The notes under the pieces are model-generated. The model ran no database searches. It was not told the origin of the DNA and saw only the letters and a program-made list of their open reading frames with translations. Positions 1-8,902 of a DNA stretch of 64,000 nucleotides are shown piece by piece. Source of the DNA: Erythrobacter sp. SDW2. GTDB lineage: Bacteria > Pseudomonadota > Alphaproteobacteria > Sphingomonadales > Sphingomonadaceae. The stretch spans positions 2,170,001 to 2,234,000 of the forward strand of contig NZ_CP090370.1 in NCBI RefSeq assembly GCF_021431965.1. Direction: 5' to 3'. The first letter of the stretch is position 1. Each line of letters starts with the position of its first letter. The translations under genes and the position numbers were made by a program.

Positions 1-459
1 CGGCTGAAGCGCCAGCGCGGCTGGAAGAGCGTCGAGCACCTCGGCAATGGGAAGTTCCAGGTCAGCTTCGAACTGACTGGCACCATGGGCCACGACTTTG
101 TCTTCCCGACCTTCGAACGCTTCCCGATGAACAACTTCCTGCTCACGGCTGCCGTGCGCGAACCGGGCACCATCCGGATCGACGCTCCCGGGTTCGCTGT
201 CCAGGGCGCCGAAGGTCCGATGGGCGGCATGATGTCGGGTATGCTCGGCGTAATGCAGATCTTCGGGGACGAGAAGGACAAGGCCGGGCTGGAGGATCTG
301 CCCGAGCTCGATGGCACCTTTGCCATCATTACCAATGGCCGCATCATGGCCAACAACACCGACGAGGGCCCGGCGGACGTCGATGGGATGCAGCGGCTCG
401 AATGGACCATCAACCCGCGCACACGCACCGCGCCGATGGCCCTGATCGCCCTCGACTGA
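1..459 (+). CDS. C-terminal part of an unrecognised protein (gene starts before the window)
   Basis: The frame is open from base 1 and closes at a TGA, so 152 C-terminal residues are visible and the start lies outside the window. I do not recognise the family. The visible part has alternating strand-like segments, a Met/Gly-rich stretch (GPMGGMMSGMLG), and near the end the sequence ITNGRIMANNTDEGP followed by a WTINPRT segment, which suggests a beta-rich domain. No signal peptide can be judged because the N-terminus is missing. It ends 22 bases before a strong bidirectional hairpin and is convergent with hup. No function is proposed. Confidence 0.75.
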   Translation, partial: RLKRQRGWKSVEHLGNGKFQVSFELTGTMGHDFVFPTFERFPMNNFLLTAAVREPGTIRIDAPGFAVQGAEGPMGGMMSGMLGVMQIFGDEKDKAGLEDLPELDGTFAIITNGRIMANNTDEGPADVDGMQRLEWTINPRTRTAPMALIALD

Positions 460-481
460 TCCGGTCGGGCAACCACCTAGG

Positions 482-518
482 AAAAACCCCGCCAACCGTG
501 ATGGTTGGCGGGGTTTTT
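482..518. terminator. Bidirectional intrinsic terminator between the partial gene and hup
   Basis: A perfect 16-bp inverted repeat with a 5-nt loop (positions 482-497 and 503-518) begins with AAAAA and ends with TTTTT. The GC-rich core is CCCCGCCAACC/GGTTGGCGGGG. Each strand therefore has a hairpin followed by a U-tract, so it can terminate both the plus-strand partial gene and the minus-strand hup gene. Confidence 0.95.
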
Positions 519-552
519 GCTACCCGGCAAACTGCCCGGCAAGACGGTTGGT

Positions 553-825
553 CTAGTTCACGGAATCCTTGAGCACCTTGCCAGCCTTGAACTTGGGCTG
601 GTTGGAAGCCTTGATCGGCATCGGTTCGCCGGTGCGCGGGTTGCGGCCCATCGAAGCCTTCCGCTTGGCAACCGAGAAAGTGCCGAAACCGACCAGCCGC
701 ACTTCGTCACCGTTCGACAGGGCCTTGGTGATGGAATCAAACACGCCCTCTACGGCGCTCGAGGCATCGCTCTTGGAAAGGCCGCTGGCGTCAGCGACGG
801 CGCTGATCAGGTCATTCTTGTTCAT
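553..825 (-). CDS. hup: HU family nucleoid DNA-binding protein
   Basis: A 90-residue HU/IHF-family protein that binds and bends DNA as a dimer. It starts MNKNDLISAV, has the conserved GFGTF turn (residues 46-50) and the RNPRTGEP DNA-binding arm motif (61-68), and ends in a short basic helix, which is the normal HU length. An upstream in-frame ATG at 879 would add 18 residues not expected in HU. The start at 825 is preferred because it follows AGGGGG and gives the canonical N-terminus. It lies downstream of lon in the common lon-hup order, but a strong terminator separates the two, so hup probably has its own promoter in 826-930. Confidence 0.96.
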   Translation of the reverse strand: MNKNDLISAVADASGLSKSDASSAVEGVFDSITKALSNGDEVRLVGFGTFSVAKRKASMGRNPRTGEPMPIKASNQPKFKAGKVLKDSVN

Positions 826-930
826 GGATGGAAACCCCCTCGGTCGAATTTCGTCACGGGCGTGAATCGCCTCGTTCAAGACTTTCTATTTCACAAGTTT
901 TTGCGTGGGCTGTCTAGGGACTTCTCAGCC

Positions 931-966
931 AAAATTACCCCGTTCGCCGCAAATCGGCGAACGGGG
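931..966 (-). terminator. Intrinsic terminator after lon
   Basis: A perfect 12-bp inverted repeat (938-949 and 955-966, CCCCGTTCGCCG) with a 5-nt loop. On the minus strand it is followed by TAATTTT. It starts about 20 bases past the lon stop codon. Confidence 0.9.
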
Positions 967-985
967 CTTGGTATCGCCACCGGGA

Positions 986-3382
986 TCAGTGTGCCGTAGG
1001 GGAAGACGTGCCCCCGACTTCACTCGCCGCCGGCTGGCTGGCGAGATCGTCGGCTTCGCTCCATTCGATCGCTTCCGGCGGCTGCACCAGCGCCAGCTCC
1101 AGCACCTGGTCGACATGCGCAACAGGCACAATCTCCAACCCTTCCTTGATGTTGGCTGGAAGCTCGGCGAGGTCCTTCACATTCTCTTCCGGGATCAGCA
1201 CGGTCTTGATCCCGCCGCGCAAGGCGGCAAGCAGCTTCTCCTTGAGGCCACCAATCGCCAACACGCGGCCGCGCAACGTGACTTCGCCGGTCATCGCCAC
1301 ATCGGGCCGCACCGCGATCCCCGTCAGCGTCGAGACGATCGAAGTGACCATGCCGATCCCCGCACTCGGCCCATCCTTGGGCACCGCACCTTCAGGCAGG
1401 TGAATGTGGACGTTCTTGCGCTGGAACAGGTTCGGCTTGATGCCATATGCAGGCGCGCGCGCCTTGACGAAGCTGAAGGCCGCCGCGACGCTTTCGTTCA
1501 TCACCTGACCGAGCTTGCCGGTGGTTTTGATTTCGCCCTTGCCCGGCGTTGTCACGCTTTCGATGGTAAGCAGTTCGCCCCCGACCGAGGTCCAGGCGAG
1601 GCCTGTCACCGCGCCGACCTGCGCCTCAAGCTCGCTGACGCCATGCTTGAACTTTCGCACCCCGGCAAATTCGGCGAGGTTTTCGGGCGTGATGGTGACG
1701 CTCTCAACCTGCTTCTCCAGGATCTTGCGCAAGCTCTTGCGCGCCAGCCGGGCGATTTCGCGCTCCAGCGTGCGGACGCCTGCCTCACGGGTGTAGTAAC
1801 GGATCAGGTCACGCAGACCGTCCTCGGTCAGCTCGAACTCGCCTTCCTTCAGCCCATGCGCCTTGACCTGCTTGTCGATCAGGTGACGCTGGGCGATCTC
1901 GACCTTTTCGTCCTCGGTGTAGCCTTCCAGCCGGATGATCTCCATCCGGTCGAGCAACGGCTGCGGCAGGTTGAGACTGTTGGCGGTGCAGACGAACATC
2001 ACGTCCGACAGGTCGATGTCGAGCTCGAGATAGTGGTCCTGGAACTTGGCGTTCTGTTCCGGGTCGAGCACTTCGAGCAATGCCGATGCCGGATCGCCGC
2101 GGAAGTCCTGGCCGAGCTTGTCGATCTCGTCGAGCAGGAACAGCGGGTTGCTGGTCCCGGCCTTCTTGAGGTTGGTGACGATCTTGCCCGGCAGCGAGCC
2201 GATGTAGGTCCGCCGGTGTCCGCGAATCTCGGCCTCGTCACGCACGCCACCGAGCGACTGGCGGATGAACTCGCGCCCGGTCGCCTTGGCGATCGACTTG
2301 CCGAGCGAGGTCTTGCCCACGCCCGGAGGGCCGACGAGGCACAGGATCGGACCCTTGAGCTTGTTGGTCCGCGCCTGCACCGCGAGATACTCGACGATGC
2401 GGTCCTTGACCTTCTCCAGCGCATAGTGATCGGCGTCGAGCACTTCCTGCGCCCTGGCGATATCTTTCTTGAGGCGGCTCTTCTTGCCCCACGGCAGGCC
2501 GAGCAGCACGTCGAGATAGTTGCGGATCACGGTCGCCTCGGCGCTCATCGGCTGCATGCTGCGCAGCTTCTTGAGTTCGCTGGCGGCCTTGACCCGGGCT
2601 TCCTTGGAAAGCTTGGTCTTCTCGATCTTCTCGGCCAGTTCGGCGAGCTCGTCGCCGTCTTCACCGTCAGCACCACCCAGCTCGGACTGGATCGCCTTGA
2701 GCTGTTCGTTGAGGTAATATTCGCGCTGGGTCTTCTCCATCTGCCGCTTCACGCGGCCACGGATCTTCTTTTCGACCTGTAGCACCGACAGTTCGCCATC
2801 CATGTAGGACAAGACCATTTCCAGCCGCTTGCGAGGGTCTGTCTCGGCCAGCAGCGCCTGCTTTTCGGTCACCTTGACGCTGATCGCCGCGGCGATGGCA
2901 TCGGCCAACTGGCCGGCATCGTCGATTTCCTGAAGATCGTCGGTCGCGCCTTCGCCCAGCCGCTTGTTGAGCTTGGCATAATCGGCAAACTGGTCGAGCA
3001 CCGAGCGCATCAGGGCAGTGATCTCGTTGCCGGAAACGCTTTCCGGGGCCAGCGGCTCGACCTCGGCGATCACAAGCTCGCCTTCGGCACGCAATTTCTC
3101 CAGCCGTGCGCGGCGCGCACCCTCGACCAGCACGCGCACGGTACCGTCGGGCAATTTGAGCATCTGCAGGACCTGCGCAATCACGCCGACATCATGCAGG
3201 TCGGCGCGCTCCGGATCGTCCGTGCCGGGATCGAGCTGGGCCAGCAGGAAGATGTCCTTGTTGCCTTCCATGGCCGCTTCCAGCGCCGCAACCGATTTGT
3301 CGCGTCCGACGAACAGCGGCACCACCATGCCGGGGAACACGACAATGTCGCGCAGGGGAAGGAGAGGAAAAAGCTGGGTCAT
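986..3382 (-). CDS. lon: ATP-dependent protease Lon
   Basis: A full-length 798-residue LonA protease, which degrades misfolded and short-lived regulatory proteins in the cytoplasm. The order is an N-terminal substrate-binding domain (starting [17 protein letters not shown]), a AAA+ module with Walker A GPPGVGKT at 351-358 and Walker B LLDEIDK near 416-422, and a C-terminal protease domain. The catalytic Ser is in PKDGPSAG (S673) and the partner Lys in GGLKEK (K716), a spacing matching the family. An acidic, low-complexity tail follows. The 257-base gap upstream holds no gene. A CCCCATAT string there recalls a heat-shock -10 element but has no convincing -35 partner. Confidence 0.98.
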   Translation of the reverse strand: MTQLFPLLPLRDIVVFPGMVVPLFVGRDKSVAALEAAMEGNKDIFLLAQLDPGTDDPERADLHDVGVIAQVLQMLKLPDGTVRVLVEGARRARLEKLRAEGELVIAEVEPLAPESVSGNEITALMRSVLDQFADYAKLNKRLGEGATDDLQEIDDAGQLADAIAAAISVKVTEKQALLAETDPRKRLEMVLSYMDGELSVLQVEKKIRGRVKRQMEKTQREYYLNEQLKAIQSELGGADGEDGDELAELAEKIEKTKLSKEARVKAASELKKLRSMQPMSAEATVIRNYLDVLLGLPWGKKSRLKKDIARAQEVLDADHYALEKVKDRIVEYLAVQARTNKLKGPILCLVGPPGVGKTSLGKSIAKATGREFIRQSLGGVRDEAEIRGHRRTYIGSLPGKIVTNLKKAGTSNPLFLLDEIDKLGQDFRGDPASALLEVLDPEQNAKFQDHYLELDIDLSDVMFVCTANSLNLPQPLLDRMEIIRLEGYTEDEKVEIAQRHLIDKQVKAHGLKEGEFELTEDGLRDLIRYYTREAGVRTLEREIARLARKSLRKILEKQVESVTITPENLAEFAGVRKFKHGVSELEAQVGAVTGLAWTSVGGELLTIESVTTPGKGEIKTTGKLGQVMNESVAAAFSFVKARAPAYGIKPNLFQRKNVHIHLPEGAVPKDGPSAGIGMVTSIVSTLTGIAVRPDVAMTGEVTLRGRVLAIGGLKEKLLAALRGGIKTVLIPEENVKDLAELPANIKEGLEIVPVAHVDQVLELALVQPPEAIEWSEADDLASQPAASEVGGTSSPTAH

Positions 3383-3639
3383 AATCTATCCGTTCTCGGC
3401 CAAAGCCGTCTTGGAACGAATATGGGGACCGGCTCACGCTCCCGCAATGGCCCCGCCGTGCAGAGCTGTGAACATGCAGGTCAAGGAATTACGCCACTGG
3501 GCGCAGCGTTCGGCCTCTCCGTCGCAATGTTCGGGCCAATGTCTTTTTTGTGCAATTGCGAGATGTAAATTGGTCACGGCAGGACATGGGCGCCGGCAAT
3601 TTGGTGCCGCTGTCGATGGCGACTGCATGGAGTCAGGTC

Positions 3640-3822
3640 ATGCTCGAAAGTTTGCGTTGCGGCCTTTCCGGCCACAAGGTCAACAGGCGCCGCGTCTGGA
3701 ACGACGGCACCCATTTCCGCACCAATTGCGACCGCTGCGCGACCCCGCTGATCCGCGACCTTAAGGGCTGGCGCCCGGTCGAGGCATCGGACCACGCGGT
3801 GGAAGAAACGACCATCGCCTAG
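3640..3822 (+). CDS. Small CxxC zinc-ribbon-like protein, function unknown
   Basis: A 60-residue basic protein with a Cys-x4-His pair near the N-terminus (CGLSGH, residues 7-12) and a CDRC knuckle near the middle. This suggests one zinc site built from two halves. The in-frame ATG at 3640 is chosen over the upstream ATG at 3550 because GGAG lies 7 bases before it and the shorter product begins right at the Cys motif. Its stop codon overlaps the stop of the convergent ybaB gene. It resembles small DUF1660-type proteins in size and pattern, but I cannot confirm the family. Confidence 0.6.
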   Translation: MLESLRCGLSGHKVNRRRVWNDGTHFRTNCDRCATPLIRDLKGWRPVEASDHAVEETTIA

Positions 3823-4160
3823 CCCATGCCGGGCAGGTTGAAGCCCGGCGGCAAGCCGATCCCGCTCTGGATTTTCTGCATTTCCTCGGCCGAAGCGCGG
3901 TCGGCCTTGCCTCGCGCATCGTTGAAGGCAGCAGCGACGAGGTCTTCCACCATCTGCTTCTCTTCCGGTTTCATCAGGCTTTCGTCGATAGTCACACCGA
4001 GGATGCGGCCCTTCGCGGTGCACCGGACTGTGACCAGCCCGCCACCGGCCACGCCTTCGACTTCAATTGCGTCGAGCCTGACCTGGGCATCGTTCATCTG
4101 GGTCTGGATCGTCTCGGCGGCCTTCTGGGCGGCGGCGATCATTTCTTCCATCGACTTCAT
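3819..4160 (-). CDS. ybaB: YbaB/EbfC family nucleoid-associated protein
   Basis: A 113-residue protein starting MKSMEEMIAAAQKAAETIQ, with the amphipathic N-terminal helix, the central VEGVAGGGLVTV strand region and the VAAAFNDA C-terminal helix of the YbaB/EbfC DNA-binding family. The start at 4160 is chosen over the ATG at 4175 because it overlaps the dnaX stop as ATGA and has GGAG 9 bases upstream, which implies translational coupling. dnaX-ybaB is the usual order. recR, the usual third gene, is not present here, and the next gene is convergent. Confidence 0.93.
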   Translation of the reverse strand: MKSMEEMIAAAQKAAETIQTQMNDAQVRLDAIEVEGVAGGGLVTVRCTAKGRILGVTIDESLMKPEEKQMVEDLVAAAFNDARGKADRASAEEMQKIQSGIGLPPGFNLPGMG

Positions 4161-5938
4161 GCGCTCTTGCTCCATTGCGGACGGGGGTTGCCCGCTTCGT
4201 CTTCATTGATGATTTCGGCACCGGGGAACGCGCCGCGCACCGCCTGCACCATGGGATGGCCTTCCAACCGCGCCTGCATTTCAGCGGCCTGCGCCTCGGC
4301 CCGCTCGACCAGGCTTGGCGCCGCATCGGGATCGTTGCGCTGTTCGAGCTGCCAGCGCCGCCCGGTCGCTGCAAGGAGGGCATCGCGCAGCTGCGGGACG
4401 ATATCCTCGCGGAACTGCTGGTCGCGGGCATAGACCAGCCTGCCCGGCGCACATTCGATGACGCGCAACTGCAGCCGCATGATGCTGGCGACGAGGGCAT
4501 GACCGGCACTCTCGACCTGCGCCACCAGCGCTCCGAATTCGAGATTGCCAGTGGCAATGGGCTCTTCAGCAGGCGGAGCGGCTGACGTTGCCGCCTGAGC
4601 CGCGCCGGGCGGATTGGCGGCCAGGCCTTCGAGCTTCTTCGCCAGCCTACCAGGATCAGGCAGCTCGGCCGCATGCAACAACCTCAGCAGCCCCATTTGC
4701 GCCGACACCAGCGGATCGGGCGCAGACTTCACCTCGTCATAGGCCTTGAGCAGCAATTGCCACAGGCGGTGCAACTGCCCGGCAGAAAGCCGCCCGGCCC
4801 AATCGGTCAGCGCATTGCGCTCTTCCTCGCTCACGGCACCCGGCAGGTCTGCACCCAGCTGGGCGAGCGTGATGCGGTGGACGATTTCCATCTGCGACCG
4901 CAACAATGCCAGCGGTTCGACCCCGAGCGAGTACTGGTCCGCGATCGCCGCCAGCAAGGCCTTGGCATCGCCATCGAGGATCGTACCGAGAAGTCGGCGC
5001 TGCGCCCCCTTGTCGGCGAGGCCGAGCATGTCGCGCACACGCTCGGCGGTAACCTTGCCCTCTGCATCGAGATCGGCGTGGGCAATGGCCTGGTCGAGGA
5101 TGGACAGCCCGTCGCGGACAGAACCTTCGGCCGCGGATGCCACCATCGCCAGCGCCTCTGGTTCTGCCTCGACCCCTTCCTCGCTGCATACCCAGCCGAA
5201 GTGCTGCTGCAGCAACTCCGCCGGGATGCGCCGCAGGTCGAACCGCTGGGTGCGGCTGAGCACCGTCACCGGCAGCTTGTCGACTTCGGTGGTGGCGAAG
5301 AGGAACTTCACATGCGCCGGTGGCTCCTCAAGTGTCTTGAGCAAGGCATTGAAAGCATTGCGCGACAGCATGTGGACTTCGTCGATGATGTAAATCTTGT
5401 ACCGCGCCGAAACGGCGGCATAGCGCACCGCTTCGATGATCTCGCGCACGTCGTCGACGCCGGTGTGGCTGGCGGCGTCCATCTCGATAACGTCGATATG
5501 CCGCCCCTCGGCAATCGCCGTGCACGGCTCGCACTGCCCGCACGGATCGATGGTCGGGCCGCCCAGCCCGTCCGGACCGATGCAGTTAAGCGCTTTGGCG
5601 ATCAGCCGCGCGGTCGAAGTCTTGCCGACCCCGCGCACCCCCGTCATCAGGAAGGCATGGGCCAGCCGGTCCCGCGCAATCGCATTGGCGAGCGTGCGGA
5701 CCATCGGCTCCTGCCCGATCAATTGGCTGAATGTCTGCGGACGATATTTGCGGGCGAGGACGCGGTAAGGCTGGTTGACGATGGATGCTGCCGATGGAGG
5801 CGGTGGAGCCGCTACCGGGGCCGGATCGCCGAACATGGAATTCTGCCCGGCAGCCTCAAGCTCGGCCGCGCTCGGGGCCAGGGCTTCCTCATCCTCTTCC
5901 CACGGCGGAGTGTCAGTGCTGTCCGGTGAATCACCCAT
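4157..5938 (-). CDS. dnaX: DNA polymerase III subunit gamma/tau
   Basis: A 593-residue clamp-loader ATPase that opens and loads the sliding clamp and links polymerases at the replication fork. It has an N-terminal Pro/Ala/Glu-rich extension of about 55 residues, then the RKYRPQTF signature, Walker A GVRGVGKT (100-107), a zinc module with C119 and the CGQCEPC cluster (133-139), and IDEVHMLS and TTEVDKLP motifs. The C-terminal half carries tau-type sequence. I saw no A-rich slippery sequence of the E. coli type, so a separate gamma form by frameshifting is not supported. It is translationally coupled to ybaB and lies next to the SRP RNA gene. Confidence 0.97.
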   Translation of the reverse strand: MGDSPDSTDTPPWEEDEEALAPSAAELEAAGQNSMFGDPAPVAAPPPPSAASIVNQPYRVLARKYRPQTFSQLIGQEPMVRTLANAIARDRLAHAFLMTGVRGVGKTSTARLIAKALNCIGPDGLGGPTIDPCGQCEPCTAIAEGRHIDVIEMDAASHTGVDDVREIIEAVRYAAVSARYKIYIIDEVHMLSRNAFNALLKTLEEPPAHVKFLFATTEVDKLPVTVLSRTQRFDLRRIPAELLQQHFGWVCSEEGVEAEPEALAMVASAAEGSVRDGLSILDQAIAHADLDAEGKVTAERVRDMLGLADKGAQRRLLGTILDGDAKALLAAIADQYSLGVEPLALLRSQMEIVHRITLAQLGADLPGAVSEEERNALTDWAGRLSAGQLHRLWQLLLKAYDEVKSAPDPLVSAQMGLLRLLHAAELPDPGRLAKKLEGLAANPPGAAQAATSAAPPAEEPIATGNLEFGALVAQVESAGHALVASIMRLQLRVIECAPGRLVYARDQQFREDIVPQLRDALLAATGRRWQLEQRNDPDAAPSLVERAEAQAAEMQARLEGHPMVQAVRGAFPGAEIINEDEAGNPRPQWSKSA

Positions 5939-6036
5939 GCAAGGCTAGGTAGGCGCTCAAGCGCGCAATGTCATGCCGATGGATGTGGGAAATTGAGGGT
6001 TGCGAAGAAGGATCGGGCTGCCACCGCCCAAAACAT

Positions 6037-6124
6037 AGGAGCCGGCCGACCCGTCGCAATCCACCTGGGCTGCTTCCTTCCGGACCTGACCCGGTGAGCG
6101 AACGCAAACGTCCGACCGACTCCC
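6037..6124 (-). ncRNA. ffs: Signal recognition particle RNA (4.5S-type)
   Basis: The minus strand contains the domain IV signature GGTCAGGTCCGGAAGGAAGC, and the sequences on either side pair with each other. The 5' GAGUCGGUCGG arm (about 6112-6122) pairs with the 3' GGUCGGCCGGCUC arm (about 6039-6051), with G-U pairs, closing a single long hairpin of about 88 nt. This is the small bacterial SRP RNA that works with Ffh in co-translational membrane targeting. The ends are set by the limit of pairing and may be off by a few bases. Location upstream of dnaX is common. Confidence 0.93.
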
Positions 6125-6160
6125 GGCGCGCGATATGGCGACGACCGGGAGAAAAATCAA

Positions 6161-6439
6161 TCAGCGAAAATTGTCGGCGTAAGCCTGGAACTTCATTGCT
6201 TTGGGCGGCGTCATATGGACGCGGGCGGGAATGCCGTATTTCCCGGCATAGGCCTTGGCCGCATCCTTGGTCGGGAAAGTCAGCACCACCTGCGCCTGCG
6301 TATCGCCGCTGCCGGTCCAGCCCATCAGCGGATCGGGCTTGCGCGCCTCGCTCTGCTCGAACTCGAGCACCCATTCATCGGTCCGGGCCTTGCCCGATTG
6401 CATCGCGCTCTTCGGGCGCTGGTAGATACGTGCAGCCAT
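6161..6439 (-). CDS. NDUFS4-like ETC complex I accessory subunit
   Basis: A 92-residue protein starting MAARIYQRPKSAMQSGKART. The YQRPKSAMQSG start, the WVLEFE core, the GWTGSGDTQAQV turn and the FPTKDAAKAYA helix followed by the final PKAMKFQAYADNF are characteristic of the ETC complex I subunit family (NDUFS4, the 18-kDa accessory subunit), found in mitochondria and alphaproteobacteria. It probably associates with the peripheral arm of NADH dehydrogenase at the inner membrane. It lies 14 bases downstream of the hrpB stop's side of the operon, with a GGG-type ribosome site. No nuo genes are in the window. Confidence 0.9.
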   Translation of the reverse strand: MAARIYQRPKSAMQSGKARTDEWVLEFEQSEARKPDPLMGWTGSGDTQAQVVLTFPTKDAAKAYAGKYGIPARVHMTPPKAMKFQAYADNFR

Positions 6440-6453
6440 GGCGGTGCCCTAAT

Positions 6454-8883
6454 TCACGAATCGCCGCGTGAAAAGGCGTTCTTGGTCTTGAGGCTGGGCT
6501 TTTCCGCCCATGGCTGGTCGGGCCAGCGGTGCTTGGGATAGCGGCCCTTGCCAGCCTTCTGCACATCACGCCAAGAACCGCGCCAGAAGCCGGGCAGGTC
6601 GCGGGTGGCCTGCATCGGCTTGCCGCCGGGATCGGTCAGCTTGAGGAGCAAGGGCGTGGTGCCGATCATCGGCTGCCGGTCGAGCCCGAACAGAGCCTGC
6701 ACGCGAACCTCGACGCTCGGTGCATCGTCCCCGGCATAGTCGATGGTGTGGGTTGTCCCGGCAGGCGAGGTGAAATGGCGCGGGGCGACACTGTCGAGCC
6801 GCTGGCGCTCGTTCCAGTCGAGCTGGCCAAGGATCGCTTCGACCACCCTGCCCCGGTCGAGATCGAGCGAGCGCTTGCCCTCGAGCAAGGGGGCGAGCCA
6901 GAGTGCTGCGGTCTCCTTCAGACCATCGACTGACAGCCCGGGAATACCCGCGAAACGCCCGCGCGCCAGCAGGTCGGCAGGAACATGTTCCCCCAACCTC
7001 TCGACACATTTATCCACAAGCAAGTCCACAACTGCCTGCGGGTTGGGCGACGGGTCTGGCCCGCTGCTCAGGACGATTTGCCCGAGCCGCCGCTCGCGGC
7101 GGGCCTCGACGCGCTTTTCTGCGGTATTCCAGCGCAGTATCGTCGATTGCTCGATCTTGTCGGCGAGGCCTGTCTCGATTTCGACGGGCGACAATTCCGC
7201 AGCCGCGGTGATCCGTGCTCCTTTGGCCTGCCCCTGCGCGTCCGCAATCACCAGCCATTCGGCCCGCGCCAACGAAGATGCCGGGTCGAGCTTGTAACCC
7301 CTCCCCCCCGCGGAAAGCCAATCCTCGCCCGAGGCATCGCGCCGCTTCGCCACCATGTCGGGCATGGCGAGAGCGAGGTGGAGGGCCGGTTCGCCCTGCG
7401 GCAAGGCAAGAGTCCCAACCAACTGCTCGGCCTTGCGCGCCCAGCGCTCTGCAAGCTTGCGGCTGGCCTCGGCCCGCGGCGAGCGGTCGGCGTTCCACCG
7501 ATTCAACCGCGCCAGCAGATCCTCGCTCCGGCCACCCAACCCGCGCTCCTGGACCAGCAGCGCCAGCCGCGCGACTGGTTCGGCCTGACCTGCCTCCGCC
7601 CCCGAAAGCACCGCAGCCGCGAGGCCGGGGTCGAGCGGGAGGGCGGCAATCTTCCGTCCAAGCTCGGTAATCCGGCCTTCGGCATCCACCGCCGCCATAG
7701 ACTGCAAGCGCGCCTTCGCGGCTGCCAGCGAAGCCTCCCGCGGCGTATCGAGCCACGCCAGCGAGCGCGGGTCCTGCGTACCCCATTGCGCCAGCGCCAG
7801 CAGCAGCGGCGCGAGATCCGAGGTGACGATTTCCGGCGGATCGAACTCGGCCCTCCCCGCGTGGCCGCCTTCTTCCCACAAGCGATAGGCGACACCGGGT
7901 CCCTGCCGAGCCGCGCGGCCAGCGCGCTGGGTGGCGGAGGCCTGGCTGGCGCGGCGGGTGACAAGATGGGTGGTGCCTGCCGCCCGGTCATACTCGGCGC
8001 GGCGCGTCAGGCCGCTATCCACCACCACCGATACGCCGTCGAGCGTTAGCGAGGTCTCCGCAATCGCGGTCGCGAGCACGATGCGCCGCCGCCCTTCACA
8101 GTCGCGGCGGATTGCGAGGCGCTGACCCTGTGGCTCGACCTGCCCGTGAAGCGGCAGGATCGGCACCTGCGGCAAGCGTGCCTCCAGCCGCTCGCGCACG
8201 CGCTCGATCTCGCGCACGCCGGGGAGGAATGCGAGGATATCGCCCTTCTCGCCTCGCCATGCCGCCAACACCGCCTCGGCGACATGATCCTCGACCGGCA
8301 CCGCAGGATTGCTGCCGAACCATTCGATCCGCAGCGGATAGCTCTTGCCCTCACTCTCGATGACCGGGGTGCCATCGCCCAGCAGCCGGGCGAAACGCGT
8401 CCCGTCGATGGTGGCAGACATCACCACCAGCCGCAGGTCTTCGCGCAGCACCTGCTGGCTCTCGATGGCGAGCGCCAAGCCCAGGTCACTGTCGAGATGC
8501 CGCTCATGCGCCTCGTCGAACAGCACGGCGGAGATCCCCGCCAACTCCGGGTCCTCGACGATACGATTGACGAAGATCGCCTCGGTCATGACGAGAACGC
8601 GGGTCCGCGCCGAGGCCTTGCTGTCGAGCCGTGTGAGATAACCCACGGTCTCGCCCGATTTCTCGCCCAGCATTTCCGCCATCCGCTCGGCAGCGGCACG
8701 GGCGGCAACACGGCGCGGGCTGAGCAGGATGATCTGCCCTTCGCACCACGCCTCTTCCAGCAGGGCCGGAGCCACCGCCGTGGTCTTGCCCGCACCGGGA
8801 GGCGCGATCAGGACAGCGCCGCACGCATCGCGCAGCGCTTCCCGCAATTCGGGCAGGACGGCCAAGACGGGCAGATCGGTCAC
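6454..8883 (-). CDS. hrpB: ATP-dependent RNA helicase HrpB
   Basis: An 809-residue DEAH-box helicase of the HrpB family, the usual length. It shows Walker A APPGAGKT (to residue 34), DEAHERHLDSD (motif II), SATIDG (motif III), and TQRAGRAARQGPG with downstream RLW (motif VI). The C-terminal HrpB domain ends in RYPKHRWPDQPW, diagnostic of the family. The start is a GTG (8883). Its biological role is not well established, although DEAH helicases remodel RNA or RNPs. It precedes the NDUFS4-like gene on the same strand by a 14-base gap and is followed upstream by the aldo/keto reductase, 19 bases away. Confidence 0.95.
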   Translation of the reverse strand: MTDLPVLAVLPELREALRDACGAVLIAPPGAGKTTAVAPALLEEAWCEGQIILLSPRRVAARAAAERMAEMLGEKSGETVGYLTRLDSKASARTRVLVMTEAIFVNRIVEDPELAGISAVLFDEAHERHLDSDLGLALAIESQQVLREDLRLVVMSATIDGTRFARLLGDGTPVIESEGKSYPLRIEWFGSNPAVPVEDHVAEAVLAAWRGEKGDILAFLPGVREIERVRERLEARLPQVPILPLHGQVEPQGQRLAIRRDCEGRRRIVLATAIAETSLTLDGVSVVVDSGLTRRAEYDRAAGTTHLVTRRASQASATQRAGRAARQGPGVAYRLWEEGGHAGRAEFDPPEIVTSDLAPLLLALAQWGTQDPRSLAWLDTPREASLAAAKARLQSMAAVDAEGRITELGRKIAALPLDPGLAAAVLSGAEAGQAEPVARLALLVQERGLGGRSEDLLARLNRWNADRSPRAEASRKLAERWARKAEQLVGTLALPQGEPALHLALAMPDMVAKRRDASGEDWLSAGGRGYKLDPASSLARAEWLVIADAQGQAKGARITAAAELSPVEIETGLADKIEQSTILRWNTAEKRVEARRERRLGQIVLSSGPDPSPNPQAVVDLLVDKCVERLGEHVPADLLARGRFAGIPGLSVDGLKETAALWLAPLLEGKRSLDLDRGRVVEAILGQLDWNERQRLDSVAPRHFTSPAGTTHTIDYAGDDAPSVEVRVQALFGLDRQPMIGTTPLLLKLTDPGGKPMQATRDLPGFWRGSWRDVQKAGKGRYPKHRWPDQPWAEKPSLKTKNAFSRGDS

Positions 8884-8902
8884 GCCGCGTCCAATAGCGG
8901 TT

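Noticed and set aside
3421-3480. CCCCATAT upstream of lon as a heat-shock (sigma-32) -10 element
   Set aside because: No CTTGAA-type -35 element is found at the required 13-17 base spacing, so the signal is not supported.
4157-5938. Programmed -1 frameshift in dnaX giving a gamma form
   Set aside because: I saw no A-rich slippery sequence and hairpin in the coding region, so the short form is not supported.
5931-6374. Minus-strand ORF spanning the dnaX-NDUFS4 gap
   Set aside because: It runs across the SRP RNA gene and part of the NDUFS4-like gene in another frame, so it is not coding.
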